DNA of 64,000 bases from Kuenenia sp039794105 (GCF_039794105.1 NZ_JBDIWA010000004.1:1-64000), one strand, 5' to 3'; shown: positions 17,083 to 26,340, counted from the stretch's first letter. The notes: generated from the letters alone by a model not told the origin. Translations and numbers: made by a program.

Positions 17083-18888
17083 CTACAGGGGCCATATCCA
17101 AAGGATCACAGGGACAGCGGTTGCCACGACCAGTACAGACAGCGGAAGCCCCATCCGCCAGTAGTCGCCGAATTTGTACCCTCCAGGCGCCATCACAAGG
17201 GTATTCGATTGGTGCCCGATCGGGGTAAGAAACGCACAGGAGGACCCTATGGCTACTGCCATCAGGAATGGATCGGAGGACAACTCCATGCCCTTCGCAA
17301 GGTTAACCGCTATCGGTGCTGCCAGAATTGCGGCAGCGGCATTGTTGACCAGATTCGACAGAAGCATCGTGGCCGTTACCAGGATAACAAGAGTCATTGC
17401 CGGCGATGCGGAACGGCCTACCGCCAGTAATTTGTAAGCTATTAACTGGGAACCGCCTGTACTTTCCAATGCCTGACCTATGGGCAGCATTGCAGCCAGC
17501 AACAGGATAACTGACATATCAATGCTTTTATAGATTTCAGATGGGGAAATTAGTCCGGCAAGCACCATGACGGCTGCGCCTCCAGCCAGTGCCGTAGCCG
17601 CCGGAAGGAGCTTGCAGGCGATCAATGCCAGCGTGACGGCAAAGATGCAGATTGCCAGAAGAACGTTACGCGGCTTGCCGATACGTAATCCACGCGATGC
17701 AAGCGGCAGGCATCCCAGGTCGTTCAGCGCGGACGGAAGAGATTCTTCGCGTCCCTGTATCAGCAGGATATCTCCGGTGACGAAACGAATCTTACCTAGA
17801 CGCTCCCTCAGGCGGCGCCCCTGACGTGCAACTGCAAGTACGTTGATGCCATAGCGCTCGCGCAAATCGAGACTCGTCGCCGTTCTTCCGGCGAGCATAG
17901 ACCCAGGAGTAACCGTGGCTTCAACAAGATTAAGCTCACCCTCACTGGCCTTTCCTTTATCCGCATTCCCGCCGGCTTCCGAGAGCTTAAGTCCGGTAAC
18001 ATCAATCAACGTCTTCAGGCTGTCTGAATCGGCTTCGACCTGCAGTATGTCATTTTCCTTTATGACTTCATACGTTGATGGCATCTGCTGTCTTCGTCCG
18101 GTGCGAACCAGGCCTATTACCACAACATCGGCGTCATTCCTGACAGCCGCAATCAGATCGTATAGCGTCCGGCCTGCAAATTTGCAGCCTTCCGGAACAA
18201 GAAGCTCGGTCAGGTAACTGCTGATCTCGAACAGATCAGCGGCAGAATCCTGTTCCTTGCGCTGTGGCGTCAGTCGCCAGCCGATGATTGAAATAAAGAA
18301 GAGGCCGCATATCGTTATGGCTGCGCCTACCGGAATAAAGTCAAACATGCCAAATGGTAATGCGCCGGATTGTTCGCGATACGCGGCAATGATAATATTT
18401 GGAGGAGTACCGATCAATGTGAGCGTACCTCCGAACAACGAACCGAAGGCAAGTGGCATAAGCAGGAATGATGGTGAACGACCTCCCCGGCGCGACATCC
18501 ATATGGCAACCGGCATGAGTAGCGCCAAAGCGCCTACATTGTTCATAAATCCGGAACAGAGGGAGACAATCCCGGTGAGCGTTGCTACCTGGATCATGGG
18601 GTGGTTACCCACGCGCGTCAATTGGCGTGCAAGTGAGTCTACCACGCCGGCATTGAGCAACCCGCGGCTGAGCACCAGGACTGCTGCCACAGTAATGACT
18701 GCCGGGTGTCCAAAACCGGCAAACACCTGATCAGGTGGTACGAGTCCTGCAATTGCAACGATCAGAAGGGCAACCAGTGCAACGATATCGTAGCGCCACC
18801 GGTTCCATACAAACAAAATCAGCGTTGCCGTGAGAACAATAAACAAAATCAACAGTTTTGTATTCACGCCAAGCATTTTAAATTCCAC
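17083..18888 (-). CDS. SLC13/DASS-type permease with two internal TrkA-C (RCK_C) domains
   Basis: This is a 601-residue multi-spanning transporter of the divalent anion:Na+ symporter group. The two membrane halves carry related signatures: FMNNVGALALLMPVA with FGGTLTLIGTPPNI in the first, and LLSNLVNNAAAAILAAPIA with LTPIGHQSNTLVMAPG in the second. Between them, about residues 215-400, are two TrkA-C-like cytoplasmic domains (ELLVPEGCKFAGRTL; EATVTPGSMLAGRTA). Members move sulfate, dicarboxylates or similar anions; the substrate cannot be read here. The gene is noticeably GC-richer than its neighbours and may be acquired. Confidence 0.88.
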   Translation of the reverse strand: MEFKMLGVNTKLLILFIVLTATLILFVWNRWRYDIVALVALLIVAIAGLVPPDQVFAGFGHPAVITVAAVLVLSRGLLNAGVVDSLARQLTRVGNHPMIQVATLTGIVSLCSGFMNNVGALALLMPVAIWMSRRGGRSPSFLLMPLAFGSLFGGTLTLIGTPPNIIIAAYREQSGALPFGMFDFIPVGAAITICGLFFISIIGWRLTPQRKEQDSAADLFEISSYLTELLVPEGCKFAGRTLYDLIAAVRNDADVVVIGLVRTGRRQQMPSTYEVIKENDILQVEADSDSLKTLIDVTGLKLSEAGGNADKGKASEGELNLVEATVTPGSMLAGRTATSLDLRERYGINVLAVARQGRRLRERLGKIRFVTGDILLIQGREESLPSALNDLGCLPLASRGLRIGKPRNVLLAICIFAVTLALIACKLLPAATALAGGAAVMVLAGLISPSEIYKSIDMSVILLLAAMLPIGQALESTGGSQLIAYKLLAVGRSASPAMTLVILVTATMLLSNLVNNAAAAILAAPIAVNLAKGMELSSDPFLMAVAIGSSCAFLTPIGHQSNTLVMAPGGYKFGDYWRMGLPLSVLVVATAVPVILWIWPL

Positions 18889-18963
18889 AAACTGAAAGAT
18901 TTAAGTTGTCCATCGCTTATCAAAAAAGTCTGTCTTGAAAGAATTATTTGGCGTTCAGGCATT

Positions 18964-19338
18964 CTACGAAACATGTCCCACATAAACGGCGATACCCAGG
19001 CATATACCCAGAACTGCTACGATAGTGTTTATCGCAAGTCCGCATTTTGTCCCATAGCCTGCAGGGTACTCTTCCGGTGTGAGCGTTTTAAGAACAGCAA
19101 GGTACTGACGGGAAGAGCAAAAAGCGGCAAACGTTCCCAACGCAATAAAGGCAAGCCCCACCCAAAATACCGTCCCAGTCTTATCGGCAGTCGCTCTTCC
19201 ATGGGTAATCGCCTGTATCAGGATACTGGCCCGCTCTATGCCAAAACCAGATGCGATCATGACAATGCTGGTTCTAGTCCATGCTAACAATGTCCTTTCT
19301 GCCGCAAAAAAAACCCGTGGATCTTTGAGATCGGACAT
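18964..19338 (-). CDS. DUF202 (YidH-type) membrane protein
   Basis: A small inner-membrane protein of 124 residues with the family signature near the N-terminus (FFAAERTLLAWTRTSIVMIASGFGIE). Three membrane segments lie at about 25-45, 60-80 and 100-120. The ATG at 19338 has AAGGAG seven bases upstream and is chosen over an ATG nine codons earlier. It lies 75 bases upstream of the SLC13 permease on the same strand and shares its higher GC, so the two may have arrived together. The biochemical role is unknown. Confidence 0.85.
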   Translation of the reverse strand: MSDLKDPRVFFAAERTLLAWTRTSIVMIASGFGIERASILIQAITHGRATADKTGTVFWVGLAFIALGTFAAFCSSRQYLAVLKTLTPEEYPAGYGTKCGLAINTIVAVLGICLGIAVYVGHVS

Positions 19339-19589
19339 AATCACTCCTTGTCGCTTAACGGCCAATATCGGGCGGATTCACGATTTTTGTATGGCCGAAA
19401 ACTATTTTTGCCGCTGTTTTGTTGGGTGCGCTTCGCACAGTAATCCAGTTGATCCCGATGGGGGCGGCAAAATAAAACTCCTGCTGCAACGGAATATAAA
19501 AAGGTCGTCGTTTCCTATCGTGGTCACGATATAAATTATAGGGTTAAAATTGAAGACTTGGGGCCACAGACGCCCCTAATATCATATTA

Positions 19590-19621
19590 AGCACGGACAA
19601 ACGTTATTTTTTGTCCGTGCT
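19590..19621 (-). terminator. hairpin downstream of the prenyltransferase gene
   Basis: Arms AGCACGGACAAA and TTTGTCCGTGCT flank a 7-8 base loop, 15 bases past the stop codon. The T run on the minus strand is poor. The same hairpin core (CACGGACAAA) recurs at 52261-52285, so it may be a repeat rather than a true terminator. Confidence 0.45.
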
Positions 19622-19635
19622 GTCCAGAAACCCTC

Positions 19636-20502
19636 TTAAACAAAAATATCAATGATCGTCACACCCATAAGCCCCATGCTTATAATGCCATTTACGGTAA
19701 AAAAGGCCGTGTTGATTTTTGAAAGGTCCTTTGGTTTTACCAGTAAATGTTCATAAAAAAGCAAAACAGCGGCGAGGCATACGCCTATCAAATAAATAAT
19801 CCCCAGGTCTGAGTATCTGGGAACGATAAACAACAGTAAGACCATAAAAAAATGCAAAATACCGGAGAGTACCAGTGCCCATCGAAGCCCGATTTTTTTT
19901 GGCAGTGAATGCAACCCCAATTTTTTATCATGGTCAATATCCTGGCACGCGTAAATAATATCAAAACCTGCCGTCCATAAAACCACGGCAAACGCCAGCA
20001 TAAAAGGCGTGACGCCGAATCTACCCTGGATTCCTATCCATGCACCGATAGGAGAAAGCGCAAGCGCCAGACCAAGCACAAAATGCGATAGATTGGTAAA
20101 CCGTTTGGTAAAAGAATAACCAAAAATAATAAGCATTGCCAATGGAGACATGTAAAGGGCAAGACGACTAAGCAGCCCCGCAAATAGAATAAAAAGACCC
20201 GTACATACCAGCGTAAATATCCAAACGTTTTTTTTACCAATTTTTTTCTGCAATTCAACACGATACGCCGTTCGGGGATTATGGATATCGTAATCAACAT
20301 CAACTATGCGGTTAAAAGACATTGCGGCGCTGCGTGCCATCGCCAACGCTCCGACAATCAGAATTAATTGCCTCAAAGTCGGCATCCCGCCGGCAGCAAT
20401 AAATGCACTCATTATTGCAAAGGGAAAAGAAAAAATAGTATGTGAAAACTTAATTAACTCAAGTATGGAAGAAATCTTTTTGTAAAGAATAGAAAAAATC
20501 AT
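19636..20502 (-). CDS. UbiA-type polyprenyltransferase, probably for quinone synthesis
   Basis: This is a 288-residue integral membrane aromatic prenyltransferase with about eight to nine helices. The first Asp-rich motif is NRIVDVDYDIHNPRTA (about 64-79), and the second is DIIYACQDIDHDKK (about 188-201). Both bind prenyl diphosphate and Mg2+. The IKFSHTIFSFPFAIMSAF start and the MARSAAMSFNR stretch are typical of the group once called ubiA_other, which includes MqnP of the futalosine menaquinone route. A menaquinone role is likely, though a 4-hydroxybenzoate substrate cannot be excluded. It stands alone on this strand. Confidence 0.88.
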   Translation of the reverse strand: MIFSILYKKISSILELIKFSHTIFSFPFAIMSAFIAAGGMPTLRQLILIVGALAMARSAAMSFNRIVDVDYDIHNPRTAYRVELQKKIGKKNVWIFTLVCTGLFILFAGLLSRLALYMSPLAMLIIFGYSFTKRFTNLSHFVLGLALALSPIGAWIGIQGRFGVTPFMLAFAVVLWTAGFDIIYACQDIDHDKKLGLHSLPKKIGLRWALVLSGILHFFMVLLLFIVPRYSDLGIIYLIGVCLAAVLLFYEHLLVKPKDLSKINTAFFTVNGIISMGLMGVTIIDIFV

Positions 20503-21187
20503 AGTATTAGCAAATATTCCCTGTATAAGCTTGTGCCGCTTCTTTTAATCTGCAATCTGTGTAATCGTTCGACTGAGCTCACGACGAAGTCTGTGTAATC
20601 TGTGGTTCCCCTTTTGTGTTTCGCGTTTCGTGTTTGTTTGGTTCTGGCTATGCCAGCTTAGGTTTAATGGTACCCCTGCCAACCTTCCCAAAAAATTTAC
20701 GACATATTAGTGTTTTTCCCTAACCTTGTCCAGTTTTTATATCCAAAAAGGTTTTATTCACAGTTCTTCGTGTGCTTTACGTACTGTACTTCCTGTTTAA
20801 AATCTTTTTGGTTGTGGCTTTGATTCTCTACAAAATAAATCATCTGAAAAACTGAGAATCCGGGGAATGCTACTGCCATAGTGACAGCAATAAGAATTTC
20901 TACACAGTAAAAATGTCAAAATGACAATAATAAAAAATATTGACGAGTTTAATCTTTTTTTTATAAAATATTACCAACCCTAAAATAACAACATACGTAT
21001 AAGTACCTTATCTGGTAAACGATATGATAATGTTGCACTATAGTTAATCAAACAAATGAACCTAAAACACGCAACATTTCAGCATGTGAAAACAGCGAAC
21101 AACCTTATTCAGGGGTTAAGGCATAATATTTGCGCTACCCTCTTGCGGTATATTCTTTAAAAAACATTTTAAGAGTATAATAGGGCC
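20503..21187. other. gene-free gap with repeat fragments
   Basis: At 20615-20665 is the right end of a family B element (TTTCGTGTTTGTTTGGTTCT, then GGCTATGCCAGCTTAGGTTT). At about 20556-20598 a 25-base segment (GTTCGACTGAGCTC...GAAGTC) is flanked by a direct repeat TGTGTAATC, which looks like an insertion. The remainder is AT-rich with no gene. TATAAT at 21176-21181 lies seven bases before the next ATG. Confidence 0.5.
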
Positions 21188-21592
21188 ATGGTAGCATTAT
21201 ACCCTCATGGTGCAGGTAGTTTTTCGCTTCTTATTACGGACGATGATAAATCGTGCCGCGATAGTTTACGGGAAATACTGGAACTAAAAGGCTACACCAC
21301 TTACCTTGCAAGTTGTGGCAGAGAAGCGATAAAAATCGCCAGGTCTGAAGAATTGCATGTATTGATTTTAGACGCACATCTTCCCGACTATAGCGGCCTG
21401 GAGACATTTAATATAATCAAGAAGGAAATAAGCATTTCCATTCCCTGTATATTTATCTCAGGGGATATATCAAAAGAGCTGCAGATAAATCTTATTAATG
21501 CCAATGCTTATACACTGATACCGAAGCCCATCAATGTTAATATCTTCAGGGATTCCGTAGAACAGGTTATAGAGAAATACTACTGGAAATAA
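21188..21592 (+). CDS. stand-alone response regulator receiver protein
   Basis: This is a single REC domain of 134 residues with no output domain. The key residues are intact: acidic pair Asp18/Asp19, phospho-acceptor Asp62 (LILDAHLPD), Ser91 in the Thr/Ser switch position and Lys113 in the KP dipeptide. Such proteins act by phosphotransfer or by protein binding (CheY- or Spo0F-like). No histidine kinase is nearby. It ends 91 bases before groES on the same strand and could be read with it. No ribosome site is visible before the ATG, and a TATAAT seven bases upstream would make the message leaderless. Confidence 0.85.
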   Translation: MVALYPHGAGSFSLLITDDDKSCRDSLREILELKGYTTYLASCGREAIKIARSEELHVLILDAHLPDYSGLETFNIIKKEISISIPCIFISGDISKELQINLINANAYTLIPKPINVNIFRDSVEQVIEKYYWK

Positions 21593-21683
21593 TTTTTCAG
21601 TAGCACCATTTCACGCATTAAAACAGACAAAAAGCACCATTCTATTTTTTAGGGATAATTTTAGGTAAGAGGAGATCTAAGTT
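21593..21683 (+). promoter_or_regulatory. groESL upstream region without CIRCE
   Basis: No TTAGCACTC-N9-GAGTGCTAA element was found. The direct repeat AGCACCATT occurs at about 21602 and 21635 and could be a binding site. AGAGGAG just before the ATG is the groES ribosome site. Confidence 0.35.
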
Positions 21684-21971
21684 ATGAATGTAAAACCTTT
21701 GGGAGAAAAAATCTTATTAAAACGCCTTGAAGCGGAAGGAAAGACTGCCGGAGGAATCTTACTGCCGGAAACGGCAAAAGAAAAACCGAAGCAGGGAACA
21801 ATAATCGTTTTGGGAGACGGCAAACTGCTCGAAAATGGCGAACGGGCACGCTTCCAGGTAAAAAATGGCGATAAGGTGTTGTTTAATTCATATGGCAGCA
21901 CGGAAGTAAAGATTGATGGCGATGAATATTTATTAATGTCAGAGGATGATATCCTTGCAGTGATTGATTAA
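21684..21971 (+). CDS. groES: co-chaperonin GroES
   Basis: A 95-residue Hsp10 lid of the GroEL folding chamber. It has the expected NVKPLGEKILLKRLEAEGKTAGGI opening, the mobile loop (TAGGILLPETAKEKPKQG) and the GDKVLFNSYGSTEVK stretch. A good AGAGGAG ribosome site precedes it and groEL follows after 17 bases. Confidence 0.97.
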   Translation: MNVKPLGEKILLKRLEAEGKTAGGILLPETAKEKPKQGTIIVLGDGKLLENGERARFQVKNGDKVLFNSYGSTEVKIDGDEYLLMSEDDILAVID

Positions 21972-21988
21972 TTTTAGGGGGGGAAGAA

Positions 21989-23608
21989 ATGGCAGCAAAA
22001 AAGATTATTTACGGGCATGAAGCCATGGAATCGGTGAGACAGGGAGTCAGAAAACTGGCGCATGCCGTCAAGGTTACGTTGGGTCCTAAAGGCAGGAATG
22101 TTATTATTGAAAAAAGTTTCGGGTCGCCGGTAGTGATCAACGATGGCGTTACCGTTGCAAAAGAAGTAGAGCTGGAAGACCCATACGAAGACATGGGTGC
22201 AAAACTTGTAAGAGAAGCTGCTTCAAAAACAAATGACATGGTAGGAGATGGCACTTCTACCGCCACTATCCTGGCGGAAGCTATTTTTGAAGAAGGTTTA
22301 AAAAATATTACTGCAGGTGCAAATCCTGTTGACGTTAAACATGGCATTGAAAAATCTGTTGAAGCCCTGTGCAATGAACTCTCCCGGATGAGTATCAAGA
22401 TTTCAGGAAGGAAAGAGATATCTCAAATAGCGACAATTGCCGCAAATAATGACAGCGAAATTGGCAATCAAATAGCTGATGCCATGGAAAAGGTGGGGAA
22501 AGATGGCGTTATAACCGTCGAGGAAGGTAAAAGCCTGGAAACAACGGTAAAGCTTGTCGAGGGCATGCAATTCGACAGGGGATATCTCTCTCCCTACTTT
22601 GTCACATCGCCCGACACAATGGAAGTAGTATTTGAAAATCCTTATATCTTAATACACGAAAAGAAGATGTCGAATATAAAAGAACTGGTGCCATTATTAG
22701 AAAAGATTGCCAAGTCCGGCAAGCCATTATTGGTAATAGCAGAAGACGTTGAAGGAGAAGCGCTCAGTACGCTCGTAGTAAACAAACTCCGCGGAACCTT
22801 TCATTCTGCCGCAGTGAAAGCGCCCGGCTTTGGCGATAGAAGAAAGTCGATGATGGGAGACATTGCGGCCATTACCGGTGCAAAGGCAATTTTTGAAGAT
22901 TTGGGAATACCGCTCTCCAGTATAGAACTTGCCGATCTCGGCGCTGCAAAAAAAGTGGTTATTGACAAGGAAAATACCACCATTACAGAGGGTGGGGGAG
23001 ATTCAAAGGAGATACAGAGCAGAATTTCTCAGATAAAGGCAGAAATTGAAACAACAACTTCCGATTACGACAAGGAAAAACTGCAGGAAAGACTGGCAAA
23101 ACTCTCCGGCGGTATCGCACAAATCAATGTAGGCGCCGCAACGGAAGCAGAAATGAAGGAGAAAAAGTCGAGGGTAGAAGATGCAATGCATGCCACCAGG
23201 GCTGCAACGGAAGAAGGTATTTTGCCGGGGGGAGGCGTTGGTTTAATAAGGGCGTCCAGCGTTTTAGACGGACTCTCGGTAAAAGGAGACGAACAGATAG
23301 GAGTAAACATCGTTCGCGCTGCTATTGAAACCCCGATCAAACAAATTGCGAGAAATGCCGGACTGGAAGGAGAGGTTATACTGCAAAAGGTAAAGGAAGG
23401 CACGGGGAACTTTGGGTACGACGCCTTTCAGGGCAAATTTGCAGACATGATCGAAATAGGCGTTGTTGATGCAACAAAGGTTACAAAAGTTGCCTTAAAA
23501 AATGGGGCAAGTATCGCCGCCTTATTGCTTACTACAAATGCGATAATCGGAGAAATACCGGAAGAGAAAGAGGGCGCCGGAGCATCAGCATCAGCTCATA
23601 AGCATTAA
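21989..23608 (+). CDS. groEL: chaperonin GroEL
   Basis: A 539-residue Hsp60 ring subunit. The apical, intermediate and equatorial signatures are all present: KVTLGPKGRNVIIEKSFG, the ATP-site GDGTSTATILAEAI at about 86-99, RAATEEGILPGGGVGLIRAS near 403-422 and the C-terminal equatorial part. The C-terminus ends in SASAHKH instead of the common Gly-Gly-Met repeats, which may change the chamber floor. AGGGGGGG precedes the ATG. It forms an operon with groES. Confidence 0.97.
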   Translation: MAAKKIIYGHEAMESVRQGVRKLAHAVKVTLGPKGRNVIIEKSFGSPVVINDGVTVAKEVELEDPYEDMGAKLVREAASKTNDMVGDGTSTATILAEAIFEEGLKNITAGANPVDVKHGIEKSVEALCNELSRMSIKISGRKEISQIATIAANNDSEIGNQIADAMEKVGKDGVITVEEGKSLETTVKLVEGMQFDRGYLSPYFVTSPDTMEVVFENPYILIHEKKMSNIKELVPLLEKIAKSGKPLLVIAEDVEGEALSTLVVNKLRGTFHSAAVKAPGFGDRRKSMMGDIAAITGAKAIFEDLGIPLSSIELADLGAAKKVVIDKENTTITEGGGDSKEIQSRISQIKAEIETTTSDYDKEKLQERLAKLSGGIAQINVGAATEAEMKEKKSRVEDAMHATRAATEEGILPGGGVGLIRASSVLDGLSVKGDEQIGVNIVRAAIETPIKQIARNAGLEGEVILQKVKEGTGNFGYDAFQGKFADMIEIGVVDATKVTKVALKNGASIAALLLTTNAIIGEIPEEKEGAGASASAHKH

Positions 23609-23630
23609 TTGACATAGTTACCATGAGGGA

Positions 23631-23670
23631 AAAGGCGTTGCGTGCAAACATGCAACGCCTTTTTTTTATT
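23631..23670 (+). terminator. intrinsic terminator after groEL
   Basis: An 11-bp stem AAAGGCGTTGC/GCAACGCCTTT with a 10-base loop continues into a run of eight T. It ends the groESL transcript. Confidence 0.93.
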
Positions 23671-23675
23671 TTAAT

Positions 23676-23967
23676 AAATTGCATTTTCATAACCATTCAT
23701 TATTATAGACGCTAAAATAACGTCCTATTGATAGCGCATGTAATCCACGTAAGCCCACAACCAAAGATAACCACCCCTCTCTTTTCTCCCCGACAAGGAG
23801 GAGGGATAAAGAGGAGGTAAATACTTGCAGGAAAATACGTTTTTACCAGGTAACACGATAGCTACTAAAACTTCGGAGTAACTGCCTGCCGGATAACTTT
23901 CGGGAAATGATATCAATGAAGAAAAAATATTCACACTTCTCAAATAACTAATTTGCATGACACCTTT
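23676..23967. other. gap between groEL terminator and purB
   Basis: No gene was seen. A purine/pyrimidine-skewed segment at about 23770-23820 (CTCCCCGACAAGGAGGAGGG) is a weak hairpin. No convincing -35/-10 pair was found for purB. Confidence 0.3.
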
Positions 23968-25422
23968 ATGACAACAGATAGCCGCTATAAACAATATCAA
24001 TCTCCTCTTTCTGAAAGATATGCAAGTAAAGAGATGTGCTATATCTTCTCAGACCACTACAAATTCAGCACGTGGAGAAAACTCTGGATAGCGCTCGCCG
24101 AAGCACAGCATGAACTGGGATTGCAGACCATCACAGAAGCGCAAATCAGTGAAATGAAACGTTTTCAGGATACCATTAATTTTGAGACGGCAAGAGAATA
24201 CGAAAAGACCCTGCGACACGACGTAATGTCTCACATTCACGCATACGGTGAACAGTGTCCTGCGGCAAAGCCCATTATCCACCTTGGTGCAACGAGTGCT
24301 TATGTACAGGACAACACAGATCTGATCCAGATGAGGGATGCACTAAACCTTCTCCTTGCAAAACTAATCAATATAATAAAAATCCTCTCCGACCGGGCAA
24401 TAGCCTATAAAGAAATTGCGGCTTTAAGTTTTACCCATTTCCAATCCGCGCAGCCAACAACTCTGGGAAAACGTTTTTGCCTGTGGCTGCAAGATTACCT
24501 TTTCGATATCGAAGAGATTGAAACTAGGGTTGAGAAACTGCGTTTTCTTGGCGCAAAGGGAACGACCGGTACGCAAGCAAGTTTTATGTTACTTTTTAAT
24601 AATGATACCGAAAAGGTCCGGAAACTAGACGATCTTGTAACAAAAAAAATGGGATTCGACCACTTTTACCCGGTGACGGGGCAAACTTACCCGCGCAAAA
24701 TTGATAGTCAGATAATGTTTTGCCTGGCAGGCATTGCACAATCATCATACAAATTTTCCAATGATATCCGGTTGTTGCAGCATATGAAGGAAGCGGAAGA
24801 ACCGTTTGAGAAAGACCAGGTTGGGTCTTCCGCAATGGCGTACAAAAGGAATCCCATGCGCTGTGAACGAATAGCGGCTCTTGCGCGTTATGTCCTTTGT
24901 AACTGCTTAAACCCGGCATTTACCGCGGCTTCACAATGGTTCGAAAGGACATTGGACGATTCCGCCAATAAGCGAATTTCAATCCCGGAGGCATTTCTTG
25001 CAGTTGACGGCATATTGAATATTGTGCTAAACGTTGCCGCAGGATTGAACATCTATCCACAGGTTATTGCCGGCAATCTTCAAAATGAATTGCCTTTTAT
25101 GGTCACGGAAAATATACTAATGGAAATAGTAAACGCCGGTGGTGACCGCCAGGAGTATCACGAAAGGATTCGAAAGCATGCAATAGCATCCGCAGACAGG
25201 ATGAAAAAAGAGGGCGCCAAAAACGACCTGCTGGAAAGAATCGCAGAAGACCCGGCCTTTTTCATAATACGAGCGAAGGTGGGGGAGATTTCTGATCCTC
25301 ACAGGCTTACCGGAAGATCCGTACAGCAAGTGGAAGAGTTTATAACACAGGTAGTTTCACCCATTTTAAAACAAAATAGCCAGCGTATTGATAAAAAATG
25401 GATACCAACGCTGCACGTATAA
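23968..25422 (+). CDS. purB: adenylosuccinate lyase
   Basis: A fumarase/aspartase-superfamily enzyme acting twice in purine synthesis: SAICAR to AICAR plus fumarate, and adenylosuccinate to AMP plus fumarate. The signature loop GSSAMAYKRNPMRCER lies near residues 285-300, HDVMSHIHAYGEQCP at about 91-105 holds the conserved histidines, and GATSAYVQDN is also present. The length of 484-489 residues is normal for the longer eukaryote-like PurB group. ATG 23968 is preferred over the TTG 15 bases upstream. thiE follows after 22 bases and may be cotranscribed. Confidence 0.95.
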   Translation: MTTDSRYKQYQSPLSERYASKEMCYIFSDHYKFSTWRKLWIALAEAQHELGLQTITEAQISEMKRFQDTINFETAREYEKTLRHDVMSHIHAYGEQCPAAKPIIHLGATSAYVQDNTDLIQMRDALNLLLAKLINIIKILSDRAIAYKEIAALSFTHFQSAQPTTLGKRFCLWLQDYLFDIEEIETRVEKLRFLGAKGTTGTQASFMLLFNNDTEKVRKLDDLVTKKMGFDHFYPVTGQTYPRKIDSQIMFCLAGIAQSSYKFSNDIRLLQHMKEAEEPFEKDQVGSSAMAYKRNPMRCERIAALARYVLCNCLNPAFTAASQWFERTLDDSANKRISIPEAFLAVDGILNIVLNVAAGLNIYPQVIAGNLQNELPFMVTENILMEIVNAGGDRQEYHERIRKHAIASADRMKKEGAKNDLLERIAEDPAFFIIRAKVGEISDPHRLTGRSVQQVEEFITQVVSPILKQNSQRIDKKWIPTLHV

Positions 25423-25444
25423 AACAATACTGCTATTACAAAAC

Positions 25445-26104
25445 ATGCCTCTTCGGAGAAAACAATCGGCATACTCGCCCACTTTCATGTTGATCACGGA
25501 CAGAAAGCAGAGCCGGCTGCCGTTAATTAACGCTGTAAAACTAGCGCTAAAAGGTGGCGTTAACACAATACAACTGAGAGAAAAAGACTTGCCAACCAAG
25601 GATATTTATTCCTTGGCATGCGAACTAAGGGCGATTACGCATGATCTTAATGCCAGTTTGATTATTAATGACAGGGTAGATATTGTTCTTGCGGCAAATG
25701 CGGATGGCGTTCATTTGGGATGGCAGTCCATGCCGGTTAACAGTGTAAGAAATCTCATTGGTTTTGAAAGAATAATTGGCATATCCGCACATAATCTGCA
25801 GGAGGCCCTGCAAGCGCGGGACTCCGGTGCGGATTATATAACCTACTGCCCTATTTTCAAGACGCCTTCTAAAGAAGGGGTAGTAGAACCAACAGGCACA
25901 GAAGCGATCCGGGAATTAAAAGAAAAAATCAAAATCCCCATAATTGCGCTGGGTGGCATTACTGTAGATAATGCAGAAAGTGTTATGACAAGCGGGGCAG
26001 ACGGCATTGCCGTTGTATCAAGCGTACTGAAATCGGATAATCCGGAAAATACCGCACAGAGACTGTGCTCCATAATACGGCATTATAGTAAAATGCCGGG
26101 CTGA
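25445..26104 (+). CDS. thiE: thiamine-phosphate synthase
   Basis: A TIM-barrel enzyme joining HMP-pyrophosphate and thiazole phosphate to thiamine monophosphate. Family motifs are visible: GVNTIQLREKDL, SLIINDRVDIVLAANADGVHLGW, YITYCPIFKTPSKEG and IIALGGITVDNA. ATG 25445 gives about 219 residues and clears the purB stop by 22 bases. An in-frame ATG at 25388 would overlap purB by 35 bases. No ribosome site stands out for either. No other thiamine gene or THI box was seen. Confidence 0.93.
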   Translation: MPLRRKQSAYSPTFMLITDRKQSRLPLINAVKLALKGGVNTIQLREKDLPTKDIYSLACELRAITHDLNASLIINDRVDIVLAANADGVHLGWQSMPVNSVRNLIGFERIIGISAHNLQEALQARDSGADYITYCPIFKTPSKEGVVEPTGTEAIRELKEKIKIPIIALGGITVDNAESVMTSGADGIAVVSSVLKSDNPENTAQRLCSIIRHYSKMPG

Positions 26105-26110
26105 AATTAA

Positions 26111-26340
26111 AAAATAACCCAAGCTGGCATAGCCATAATCAAACAAGCAAAAAGCACGAAATACGAAACAAATTCTAATGACAACTGGAAATTGTCATTT
26201 GTAGTGCGACGAGGTTCGTCGCGCTACATTGTTGGAATTTTTCAAAATACCAAATTGTTACAGCATCTTTCGTATTCCGTGCTTCGTATTGTTGCTTGCC
26301 TGTGCGTGATCGCACGCAGACAGGGATGTTTTAGATGTGT
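26111..26340. repeat. family B element interrupted by a compact family A element
   Basis: Family B sequence (CAAGCTGGCATAGCC ... GAAACAAATTCTAATGACAA) is interrupted at about 26187 and resumes at about 26262 (CAGCATCTTTCGTATTCCGT). The interrupting DNA, 26187-26261, is a complete short family A element ending in CAAATTGTTAC with the GTGCGACGAGG/TTCGTCGCGC palindrome. This is a nested insertion. The gap continues AT-rich to hisI. Confidence 0.75.

Noticed and set aside
21593..21683. CIRCE operator for groESL
   Set aside because: The TTAGCACTC-N9-GAGTGCTAA pattern is absent; only a direct AGCACCATT repeat is present.
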